The translations under genes were made by a program, and so were the position numbers. This document shows positions 43,640 to 56,853 of a stretch of 64,000 nucleotides of DNA, one piece after another; position 1 is the first letter of the stretch; each line of letters opens with the position of its first letter. The notes beneath the pieces are model-generated. The model made no database searches. It was not told the DNA's origin and worked only from the letters and a program-made list of their open reading frames with translations. This stretch comes from Tridacna crocea (Eukaryota > Mollusca > Bivalvia > Cardiida > Cardiidae): assembly GCA_943736015.1 (NCBI GenBank), contig OX031059.1:50789159-50853158 (forward strand), in the 5' to 3' direction.

Positions 43640-44765
43640 AAATGGTGTAAGGGAGAAAACTCGTGATACGAAAAAGTATTCAGTTATACCAGAGTCACTT
43701 CCCTTTGAGTTGTACACAGCATAAAACCAAACAACACCTTCGACGTGTGTTCAGACGATCGGTAACAAACAATTTTAATCAAGCTACTATGTATTTTAAA
43801 ATAATGTCCACGAAAGAAATTTATAGTTAAGTCTTACACAAGAAAAGGCACGTTTGAAAAACAATTAGTATTTTGTAAAAAGACGGTAGTTTCCCTTGCA
43901 AAAAATCACATCTGTAAACAACCGCCAGCATTTCAGGTAGAAAATAATATTTTGATTTAAAAGTAAAATTTGGGCCTGGACCATAAATATTAGTTGTACA
44001 GTCATTTTAATTCGATAATCTCAGATTATTAACGTACATTTCTAAACACACGTGTAAAAACTTTATGTGTGATGTTCTAAAACTAAAGGGACTACAAGCA
44101 TACATGTACGTTACTTTTAACTTCGAACAAGTTATCGATAAATATCGCGAAATGTGCCAAGATATGGCTTCATTTCAGTCTGAAAACAGCAGATCTACAG
44201 AACATGTTTGACTGGAAGAAATGTGATCGCAGAAAGAGCACTGTGTGTGCCTTTCAACTTTACTTTACGCGGCGATTTCGTCTTAACCCTGTAACAAAAA
44301 AAAAAAAATCCCTAGTTGTTACGACCTGGAGATAGAAGCCTTTTGAGACATTGTGGGAAAAGGGAAAATGCTGGTAACCAGCAATTCCTCCTTTTCCCAC
44401 AATGTTTTCGACTTAATTCTTTGAGTAATGGTTATTTTGACATCTACAAATGCTTTCAATTTGACCATTCTAAAATTTTGTCGTTTGGTAAAGTTAATAT
44501 TAACTTAGTTACAGGTAAGCAGGATGCAGCAAATGAGAACATTATTTTATTACACGCACTTCAAGAGAGAAATCTTTGCATAAAAATTTCACAATAAGTA
44601 ATGCTTTCTCCGCAATTAAGCAAAAAAAAATGCATTGTTTTTCAAAGAATTTTATTGATTATTGACATCCAGCGGGGATGGCAGGTCGGGTCACAATAAG
44701 GGAAACGACTCTTCATGAAAGTGAGGTTGTGATACGAGTTGCCTCCCTTTGACCATAAAACTTTA
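43640..44765. repeat. Dispersed repeat with AAGGGAGAAAACTC ends, copy 2
   Basis: Shares AAGGGAGAAAACTC, GAGTCACTTCCCTTT and GGTCACAATAAGGGAAACGA blocks with 39461-40310. A TTAA MITE (44283-44496) is inserted within it. Confidence 0.45.
44283..44496 (+). repeat. TTAA MITE copy
   Basis: Starts TTAACCCTGTAACAAAAA with an A-run and ends TTTGGTAAAGTTAA. The core is slightly shortened. Confidence 0.85.
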
Positions 44766-45410
44766 TAGGGATTCTGAATACAACCGCTCCTAATTTTCAG
44801 AGATCTATTAATTGGCTTACATGTACCTTATTGAAATTAAAATATTGGAAAAAAGGGAAGAGAGATACTAAATACTCAGAATACCTCAATTTTCTCTCTC
44901 ATTCTCTTCGTGAAAGATTTGTATTTACCAGTATTCTGCATTTGAGCCTTTTTTATTTACACTATCAGAGCCAAAACAAAGTGAATTCTAGAAACTGTCT
45001 CACGTGTTTGAAGATCCTATTCAAACACAATCAAACTTAGGCCAATAGGTACAACAAAATAGAAATTGAGGCTAGGGGTAATTACCATATGATAAACAAC
45101 AACAACAACAACGTTTTGGGTTTTCTTTCAGTAACTCGGAACATTTCTTTACGTCAGGTATCGTGTCATCATCCGAATTTGAATATGAATCCTCATAACC
45201 AGTGTGTTATTGAACAAGACTGCCCGCCCTTCTTTGGATTGTGTAGATCAAGATAAAATTGCACAGAATGTGCACTCTGATCTTGAATCTAACCTATCAG
45301 TTAAAATATATTTTTTTTTTCTTTATAAATAAGTAATTAGCATTACTCAGGTTTTTACTTTAAGCTTGAAAGTTTTACTAAACTTAGCAGGATAAGAGTT
45401 AATTTAAGGA
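44766..45410. other. Intergenic stretch, no gene
   Basis: Holds an AAC microsatellite at about 45099-45113 and a hairpin relic at 45235-45300 (TGCACAGAATGTGCA). No coding signal. Confidence 0.45.
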
Positions 45411-46107
45411 TTAAATCCTTACCAGACGACAATATTCTAGACTTGTCCAGATTAAAAGTTTTGCAGACGACAATTTCAATGTAGCTCTTGTGGTGTAATC
45501 TTTCTTTGATAGGGTAGAAACCATTGTGAGAAAAGGAGAAAATGCCGGTTACCAGCATTTTCTCTTTTTCCAACAACGTTTCCATAAGGCCTCTTTTCGA
45601 GGTTCGTTAAAGGTTGGGATTGAGTGGTAGAGTTAATGTTTTTAACATGGTCAAGAATACAAAGGAAAATTATATATATAGAGACATCAATTTTTAGACT
45701 TGTCAAAACTGAAAGAAATTGAGGCCGAAATATTAATGACTGGTATGACTCAAAATAAAATTTTTCTTGGCATGGCTAGAGAAGTTTATTAAAGAGAAGA
45801 AAATGCTGTTTACCAGCAAGCAATTTTCCTATCAGCGTTTTCTCTATTTCCCACGGTTTTTAAAAGCTACCTCATAAATTAACCGATTACAACACAATCC
45901 TTACTTCTGGCGACCTGAGAAAGAAGCCTTTAGAAAAAGTTGTGGGAAAAGGGAAAATGGTGGTAACCATCATTTTCTTCTTTTCCAACAATGTTTTCTA
46001 CCCTTCACAAAACAAATTTCAAATTTTCAGTCACTTTTTATTTTGTCGTCTGCAAATGCTTTCAATTTGGACAGTTCTAAAATATTGTCCTTTGATAATG
46101 AGCTAAG
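45411..46107. repeat. Three TTAA MITE copies
   Basis: 45411-45635 ('-', core GCCGGTTACCAGC), 45690-45880 (fragment) and 45879-46107 ('+', core GGTGGTAACCATC). The last keeps a palindrome with changed centre. Confidence 0.82.
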
Positions 46108-46258
46108 GTCACTTAACAGTGGCATATGTTGGGTAGAGTATTATGCTCATTTAATCAGAAATGTTAAGTCTCAATAAAATTATTACCTACTATCTAAATT
46201 TTACATTTACCAAATTATAGGGACTTACATTTTAGTCATAAGCAGAAAATGCCATCAC

Positions 46259-46690
46259 TTAACTCTTTACCATCCAATAAAATGCAAGGCTTGTCCAAAA
46301 TGAAAGCATTTGCAGACAACAATTTGAATGTGGCTAAAAAGATGAAATTGTTCTTTGATGGGAAAGAAAATTTTTTGGGAAAATGAGAAAATGCTGGTTA
46401 CCGGCATTTTCCCTTTTTCCAACAATATTTTCAAAACACCTCTCCTCAGGGTTGTTAAAACTCAGGATTGTGTGGGAAAGGGTTTGTCTTCAACACAGAG
46501 ATTTAAGTTTGAAGGACCCTGAGGAAAAAAGCCTCCCAAAAAACCTTGGTAAAAAAGATATAGATAACCAACATTTTCTCCATTTTCCAAGCTTTCTTCA
46601 CTTTCACAGACAATAACCATCATCTCATCAGCATCTCATGTCGTCTGCAATATCTTTCGATCTGGACAGGTCAGAATTGTATGGTTAATT
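46259..46690. repeat. TTAA MITE copy and fragment
   Basis: 46259-46484 ('-') has core GCTGGTTACCGGC. 46490-46690 is a decayed copy ending GACAGGTCAGAATTGTATGG. Confidence 0.75.
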
Positions 46691-46749
46691 TTTGCACTAA
46701 ATACAGATTCACAGAATATTTGTCACCTTTCTTCCTAAATGAACAAGCA

Positions 46750-48345
46750 ATTTCGTTGAAATGACATCCCCCGCCGAAAAAGACCTTTTTTGATACAAAC
46801 GTATAAGAGGTATTGTGTTTTGCATGTACATGTGGCCTTTTTGTTATTGGTCCATGATGAAATTATAAATTAAGCTCCTTTGTTCCATGGCACAGGATTT
46901 CGTTACATAAAAAAATATAAAAAGAGGTCCATTACAGGATTATACATTAAGTACCCTTTTTGCAGAACTTGGCATTTCATAAAATGAAAACAAAGAAAGG
47001 AAATATACATAAAAACCCCTTTTCCATGACATGTCATATATAATGACATGTCATGGAAAAAGGGGGTTTTATGTATATTTCCTTTATTTGTTTTCATTTC
47101 AGGATTTCATATATGTGGTGGGAAAAAAAATGTATCAACAGACTATCTAATGGAAAAGAAAACATGCATGAAGTTTCATCAATTTTTGTCAAGGACTTTA
47201 GAAGATATCCCTCTCACAATATAAGCCACCACACTGCTGCCAATTCAAGCAGGTAGCTAGAGACTAAAGTGTTGAAATTTGTAGCACCTGCCTAGGTAGC
47301 TGAATGGATATATGGTATCACTTGTGATCTAAAAGGTTTACGAACAGACAGATGTATGGAGAGACGAATGCACAATTGACTCATTGGTCACTGGCTTTGA
47401 TCAACCAATAAAAATATGAAGTTCTATGAAAATAATGTGCAAAAGCTGGAGATACACTGATAAAGAATTAAATTTGACATGAAGTCCCCTTTTTCCATGA
47501 TACAGTGATAAATTGCAAAACCCTGACAACATGTGCTGGGTTGCATGATCTGTGAAAATCTCGTCCAAATCTGTTGAGATATGTCCAGTAATTAAAGAGA
47601 TACAGGTGAAAAATGAAATTATAACATGAAGCCCCCTTATTCCATGATGCTGCTACAAATCCCAAAACCTTGACAATATGCCGTAGGTCACATGATCATG
47701 TGAAAATTGCATCCAAATCTGCTAAGAAATGTGGGAGGCATTGTGTTAGGTCACATGATAATGTAAAAATTCAATTGAAATCTGCCAAATGTGGGAGGAG
47801 TTGCCTTCACAAGAAATAGAATGAAATAAAACATGAAGCCCCCTTTTTTCATGACGCAGCCACAAATTGCAAAACGTTGAGAATATGTGATAGGTCAGAT
47901 GATAAGAAACATTCTGTGAAAATTCTATTCAATTCTGTCAAGAAATATGGGACGAGTTGCATTCACAAGATATAAAATGATATAAAACATGAAGCCCCCT
48001 TTTTTCATGACGCAGCTACAAATAGTAAAACCTTGAGAATATGCGATAGGTCAAATGATGAGAAACATTCTGTGAAAATTCATTTAAATTCTGTCATGAA
48101 ATATGGGACGAGTTGCATTCACAAGAAATAAAATGAAATAAAACATGAAGCCCCCTTTTTTCATGACGCAGCTACAAATCGCAAAATGTTGACAATATGC
48201 AATAGGTCACATGACAAAAAATATTCTGTCAAAATTCTATTCAATTCCTTCAAGAAATGTGGAAGGAGTTGCTTTCACAAGAAATGGAATGAAATATAAA
48301 ATGAAACTCCCTTTTTCCATGACACCTTATTACAAAAACAAGGGC
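46750..48345 (-). repeat. ~155-bp tandem array, right partner of the inverted pair
   Basis: Reads AAGCCCCCTTTTTTCATGAC about every 150-160 bp. It ends ACACCTTATTACAAAAACAA, the exact complement of the first bases of the window. It is longer than the left partner by an extra block at 47040-47480. Confidence 0.85.
46984..47097. repeat. 114-bp near-perfect palindrome
   Basis: AAATATACATAAAAACCCCT...CATGACATGTCATATA is mirrored by TAATGACATGTCATG...TTATGTATATTT, with almost no loop. It lies where the right array has its extra block. Confidence 0.9.
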
Positions 48346-48549
48346 AAATAACTGTGGTATTGCATGGTCAACGTAGGTGAAACTTTTTTTCCTGCATTTC
48401 TTAATGGAGGTTGACAGATGTGACAAGTTCAATGTAAAAACTTTTGTTTAGTTTTGAAGAGACGACTCCAAACATCAAAAGTGTACTTAAGTGTTACTTA
48501 AGTGAAACTTAAAATCGTTCTCAGTCGGCCATTTTACATCGAATCAAAA

Positions 48550-48720
48550 AAACAAAAAAACTGTCTCGGGAGAATGGGCCATTGTACATGTGTATAAAGT
48601 TTCATGAAATTCTGTCCAATGGTAATGGAGATATTCGCCGGGACGGACACACGGACAGACAGACGGACGGACAACGCTAAAACTATATCCCTCCGCCTAC
48701 GGCAGGGGATAACTAGCCTT
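48550..48720 (+). repeat. GACGGACGGAC / CCCTCCGCCT dispersed repeat
   Basis: CGGACACACGGACAGACAGA then CGGACGGACAACGCTAAAAC and CTATATCCCTCCGCCTACGG. The short GGAC repeat plus this tail is a very common dispersed element in bivalve DNA. Confidence 0.7.
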
Positions 48721-48907
48721 GTCAATATATTCTTACTTAATTGTCCATTAACCTTAAACTTGGAACAGTACCTCATATTCAATTCAGAAATGTTCCTTCA
48801 AAAAAGTACCAGGTGTGTAGAATCTTGGAATATTTCAGTATTTAACACTCATCAACAATCATCTTCTGTACCTGGTTTATTATAGGGTGTTATTTAAATG
48901 CCTGAAA

Positions 48908-48938
48908 AGGAGGGGGGGGGGGGGGGGGAGGGGGGGTT
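48908..48938 (+). repeat. Poly-G microsatellite
   Basis: About 25 G with single A interruptions, followed by an A/G-rich tract. Potential quadruplex former. Confidence 0.9.
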
Positions 48939-49033
48939 AAAAGAGGAAAAAAAAGAAAAGAGAGGCTATTTACACTCATGCACCGCTCTGCAAGGCTCTT
49001 GTTAATCCTTCTAACTGTTTGCTTGACAACAGT

Positions 49034-49243
49034 CTTAACTCATTACTAAACGACAATATTTTAGGCATTTGCAGACAACAAAATAAAAAGTGACTGAAAA
49101 CTTGAAATTTGTGTTGTGAAGGATAAAAAACATTGTGGGAAAAGTAGAAAATGCTGGTTACCAGCAATTTCTCCTTTTCCTACAATGTTTTCTAATGGCT
49201 TCTTTCTCAGGGTCGTCAAAAGCAGGGATTGTGTGGTAAAGAG
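49034..49243 (-). repeat. TTAA MITE copy
   Basis: Left flank shortened; core GCTGGTTACCAGC; ends GTGTGGTAAAGAGTTCA. Confidence 0.85.
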
Positions 49244-49742
49244 TTCACTGTCATGGCACAGTGTCCGTCAAAAAGAAATCAAGGGTAGATAGCCCTAGAA
49301 TGCCTACAGAAACCCAAATCTTCAATGCCACATGTCCAACTGGTCATCATAGAGAATCATTGTGTGGCAAGTTTCAAGTTATTCCCACAAAAACTGTAGA
49401 GGAGTTGCACATATAAGAAATTGCTAATGGACAAAGGCAAAGATTGACAGAAACCTAGGGCTGTATCATAATACAAAATTTCGGGCATATGAAAGCCTGA
49501 TGATACAGAATAACTATTTTTTTCTTTATTATATTTTTATTTTCTTTTTCTTTTTTTTTTACACTACATGGAATTACAGTCTCCTATCTTGGCAGTCTTC
49601 AATTCTGAAAAGAACAAGAAAAAGAATCTTTTAGGTCTTAGTATTACATGGTCTACAATTTTGTGTCAACAGCTTGGATAAACACAAGTCTGTCTACATA
49701 AGAGCACTCTGATCTTGTACCTACCCTGTTCAACATTTAGAA
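49244..49742. other. Intergenic stretch, no gene
   Basis: Contains a dispersed repeat with CAAGTTTCAAGTTATTCCCA and GGAGTTGCACATATAAGAAA (49370-49420). I associate this with bivalve repeats. A T-rich tract follows at 49510-49560. Confidence 0.45.
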
Positions 49743-50515
49743 TTAAATCTTTACAAAATGAGATTTTAGACTGATCCAAATATAAAGCGTGTGCAGATGA
49801 CAAAATCAACATGACTCAAAAATTGAAATTTGCCCTAGCTGGTGGCAAACATTGTTTTCAAAAAGCCTCTTTCTCAGATTTGTTAAAAGCGGGATTGTAT
49901 GGTAAAGAGTTAAAGTTATTGCAAAAATAGCCTTGAAGATGCAATACAGGTTGTAAGATTTTATTTTTGTAATTTTGGCACGAGTCAATACCATTTATCT
50001 AGAGCCCACATCTAACTCTTGACCAAAAACCCTAAAATTTTAGTCCTGTCCAAATTGAAAGCATTTGCAGATGACAAAAAAATGCCACTGAAAAATTGAA
50101 ACTTGACATTGGAAGAGCGGAAAACATTGTGGAAAAAAGGAGAAAACGCTGGTAACCAGCATTTTCTCCTTTTCCAACAATGTTTTCATTCCTCCCAATA
50201 TAAAATTAAAATTTCCAGTCACTTTTATTTAGTCATCAGCAAATGCTTTCAATTTGAACAAGTCTAAAATTTTCTTGTTGGTAAACAGTTAACAAACTGA
50301 TTAAATACAATAAGACATGTCAAAATTGAAAAATTTGCAGCGTAATGAAATAAATGTGACTCAAAAATTGAAATTTGTGTTGTAAAGATTACAAAACATC
50401 ATGGGAAAAGGAAAAGATGCTGGTCACTAGCATTCTCTCTTTTTCCCTGCCATGTTTTCAAAAGACTTTTTCCTTCAGTATTTTTATAATTCGGGATTGT
50501 GTGGTAGAGGGTCAA
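49743..50515. repeat. Cluster of TTAA MITE copies
   Basis: 49743-49913 has lost its core. 50011-50292 has a good core (GCTGGTAACCAGC) but two right-type flanks, GTCCTGTCCAAATTGAAAGC and AATTTGAACAAGTCTAAAAT. 50300-50515 is a left-flank-less copy. Confidence 0.8.
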
Positions 50516-50798
50516 ATCGTCAATTCTTGCCAAAATGACAGAATTCTAGATTAGCAAATATTAAAGGCATTTGCAGACAACAAAAACTGATTTTTTTTTT
50601 TTAAGACAAGGATTTCTATATGAAAAGAAAGGAAAATATTGATAGAAAAGGATGAATTTCTGGCTTGAGCATTTTCCTCTTTTTTCACTTTTTTTTCTAA
50701 AGCAAAGAGTAGGTCTATGGTTTCCCGAAATCTTTTGATAAAAGTAATATTGTGGGCTGAAACAAAAACAGCAGAGGGTCACGAAAGAAAGAAGATCT

Positions 50799-50982
50799 GG
50801 GCCTGTGTCGACAAACCGTTCTTAAGAACAGTCTCAGTCTTATTCATAAGAATTTTCTAAATTTGAAAGTAACAAAACTACTAATTGGCTGAACCATATG
50901 GTTTAGCCAATCAGAAGTTGTGCTTCTTTCTAATTCTCAATCAGACTAAGAATGTTCTTCAAAATGATTGGTGAATACAGAT
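50799..50982. mobile_element. CCAAT-box palindromic MITE, copy 3
   Basis: Starts GGGCCTGTGTCGACAAACCG, centre ATTGGCTGAACC..GGTTTAGCCAAT. It ends 27 bp before the RPS28 stop codon's far side, so it likely forms part of the RPS28 3' UTR. Confidence 0.85.
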
Positions 50983-51008
50983 CAAAAGGTATGACAACCT
51001 ACCCATGC

Positions 51009-54077
<3,069 letters not shown>

Positions 54078-54090
54078 TCTGTCTGTAACC

Positions 54091-54103
54091 GGAAGGGGAA
54101 AAG
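54091..54103 (-). promoter_or_regulatory. Pyrimidine tract before RPS28 ATG (5' TOP or 5' UTR acceptor)
   Basis: On the minus strand CTTTTCCCCTTCC lies 13 bp before the ATG. It fits a 5' terminal oligopyrimidine start, as expected for ribosomal protein mRNAs under mTOR control. It is followed by GGTTACAG, so it could instead be the tract of a splice acceptor for a non-coding first exon. The sequence alone does not decide. Confidence 0.45.
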
Positions 54104-54109
54104 ACTGAT

Positions 54110-56588
54110 AATTTGGGGTTCACATGAGAAATGACAAAACGACCAGTTTATAATACGGATTCCATTTCGCCCTTTCAACTGTAAACAAGTACGATGTTCA
54201 AGCAAAGACAAGACCATTTTCAAATTGAACTCAGTTTTTTGTTCAAATCTTTGCATATAAAAAAGTTATCCATGTATTCACTTACTTCCAAGTAAACAGT
54301 GAATTTCTCTTAAAAAAAGCCCCAGTGAAGGCCAAAACGTCAAAGCATCGGGGATACATTTAAAAATTTAAATCATACCGATACCATTTAAAACTAAAAA
54401 CGGTATGCAAATATTGTGGAAATGACAGTCTGTTACAATCTGGTCGTACCATATGTTAGTCGCTGGCAGAAAAAAAAAATAAATAAAACCAGGCAAAAAG
54501 TAAACAAAAAACACAGCTACCTGGCAGGTTTTAACATAGTTTTGAAATTAATTTCTTTCTGTATCATAGACTAATATTTGGACCAACTTGCCGTGCAGTA
54601 TCAGATTGTCATGTTCACAATATTTTCCTTACTTTCAAATGGTATGGTATAATTTCAAATGCATTCAAAAACCCGCTTTGTTAACATTATGCCTTTATTG
54701 TTACATTAAATGAGCAGCAGATATATCGTCAGCCAGTTTTCTTCTGGCCAATTTTCGGTTTTTCACACAAACCCTGTGTTTCTTTTTTCATTTACACGAT
54801 ATATGTCAGTAATTTATCCTTGTGTACACAAAGGACAGATTTCTGTACCATTCTATTTTTCTTTTCGAAATTAACAGCGTTTCTGCTCACCGGCTGTAGC
54901 TAGGCATCTTTAAATTGCGGCACTCGCTTAATTCAATAAGCCCAATAATTCATTTGATAGTTAGATATAGACTTTAATATCATAATCATAATATAATCTA
55001 GATATTCATAATGTAGATCTAACTAATATCAGTGATCAGTGTTCAAAGCAAAATACTGAATTTTGGTGTTCACGATTAAAAACAAAATGTTGATCGTCCA
55101 TGATAAATTTTCTCTCTCTGTTTAGTCTATATACCTTTTCAGGGTTTAGGTACCTATCAAAGGGCGAGCAGACCTTAGCAAGAATACGACTTTTGTTTTC
55201 GCCAGTTGGCAGTCTTTTGCATGCCAACAGATCTCGTGTACACACGATCCTTAACTAGGTGTAACTAGTTCAGCCAATACATCCCACCCTGAAAAGCAAT
55301 TTTAGAGTTGTCCTTATTTAGGGCGCCAGTTTGTCGACAGAAACTTTAAGTGTGGCCCTGTTAGATTTAAAGATATTTTTTCTGAAACAATTTGGAAGAA
55401 AAAGAAGAAAAACTTTTTCAAACTGAAGTTCTCATGAGTCGGCCAACTTTCTCTGGTCCATGGTCTTGAATGTATTGCGAATGTATGCAGTTAAAAGAAA
55501 TAGACCATGGAAACAGCTAGACCATCAGAAATAGGCCATAAATTATAGACTGTGAACTTGATAGACCACCAGAAGGGGTCGAGGGTTTTTTAAAGAGGTT
55601 TTGTACTGCTCACATTTTTAATCACTGGCTCATGATTGATTGGAAGAACCAAGTAGGGAAAGCGGTTTGAGGAACGGTGCTACCAAGGGTGTTCTTATGG
55701 ATTTACTGGGGGACGGGAAAAAGAGGAGAAACACAGTGTACACATACAAGCGACAAGTGTCAGTATGAGTTATTCCCCGTCCATATTAGATCAAATAAAC
55801 GCCATTTTCATCACAGTTTCGGTTATATTGCGATGTCAAGTGCATACGTAGCTAGTATCTATATGCTTTCCTGATGATTCTCCATACGAACATGAAAGTT
55901 GCAACAAATGTATAGCTGAAATACAAACCGCCCCTGGCGGGATTCGACCCCATGACGGGCAATTAATCTAGTTTTTCGAGGCAAAAGAGACGTACGTTCT
56001 TACTTTGGAAGAGACATACTAAACCATTTGAATTGCCATATGTTTCTTAACCTGCTACGGGAGACCACTCCTTCATGTATAGCTTCGTCCAGATTTAAAT
56101 ACAATACCTGACTACTGCGTCAGAGAGATGGAAAATAATTACATAAATAAACGCATTATTAAGGGAAAAAAAAAAAAAAAACTCGACGGTAACCAGCAAT
56201 TTCTCTTTTCTATCGTATGAGCTACAATTTATCTGCCCTCTTTGCAATTTGAACAAGTCTTAAATTAAACATCAGGTTAACGGTTAAAAAAGAAAATGTA
56301 TTACAATTTGGAGAAAAAGAATAGGAGCATAGTTATGAAATATCCGAACATATTTTCAGAAATCATATCTATAAATTTGATTTTAAACGGCGTTGTAGAA
56401 AACAATGTGCTCAGGCGAGCAAATGAATAGACAACATTACATTATGAACGAAATTGCTTATCGCCTTTTCGTGGAACAGCTTGCCCTTTGCGAGTATGGC
56501 ATAATCACCTGCTATTTCCCATAATACATAGGCCTATAGATAGGTCAAGAACAGGAAACGAGCAGGACTAAGGTGAACCTTGAATGTA
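54110..56588. other. 2.5-kb intergenic region between divergent RPS28 and SRCR genes
   Basis: No exon recognised. It contains a tRNA-like SINE remnant at 55905-55990 and a MITE fragment at 56170-56285, with otherwise unique AT-rich DNA. Promoters of both genes should lie here, but no TATA box was identified with confidence. Confidence 0.55.
55905..55990 (-). repeat. tRNA-like SINE remnant
   Basis: On the minus strand GGGTCGAATCCCGCCAGG resembles a B box with T-arm stem. No matching acceptor stem or D-arm is found, so it is not called a tRNA. Confidence 0.45.
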
Positions 56589-56805
56589 ATGACATTAAAC
56601 ATGGGTGCCGTCCTTTACTTACTGGTCTTAGCCACCAGTTTCACTATTTCCACATCATTTATATTCGAACATGCCCATGCAGGATGCCAAACCTCGTTGC
56701 TGGATGCCTTTCCGGGATGTGTGGATTTTTTCAATGATACTTCATCGTTGCAGCGGACTTTGACTAGTCTCCAAACAACATTGAATAGTTTAAAGAAGGA
56801 CGTTG
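56589..56805 (+). CDS. SRCR gene exon 1 (signal peptide, coiled stretch)
   Basis: Hydrophobic leader followed by CQTSLLDAFPGCVDFFN and a Leu/Thr-rich helix. Ends GACGTTG/GTAAAT in phase 1. The intron after it is only 115 bp and begins with a CT microsatellite. Confidence 0.8.
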
Positions 56806-56812
56806 GTAAATA

Positions 56813-56853
<41 letters not shown>

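Noticed and set aside
55905..55990. tRNA gene on the minus strand
   Set aside because: Only a B box and T-arm-like stem are present. No acceptor stem, D-arm or anticodon arm can be folded, so it is a SINE remnant.
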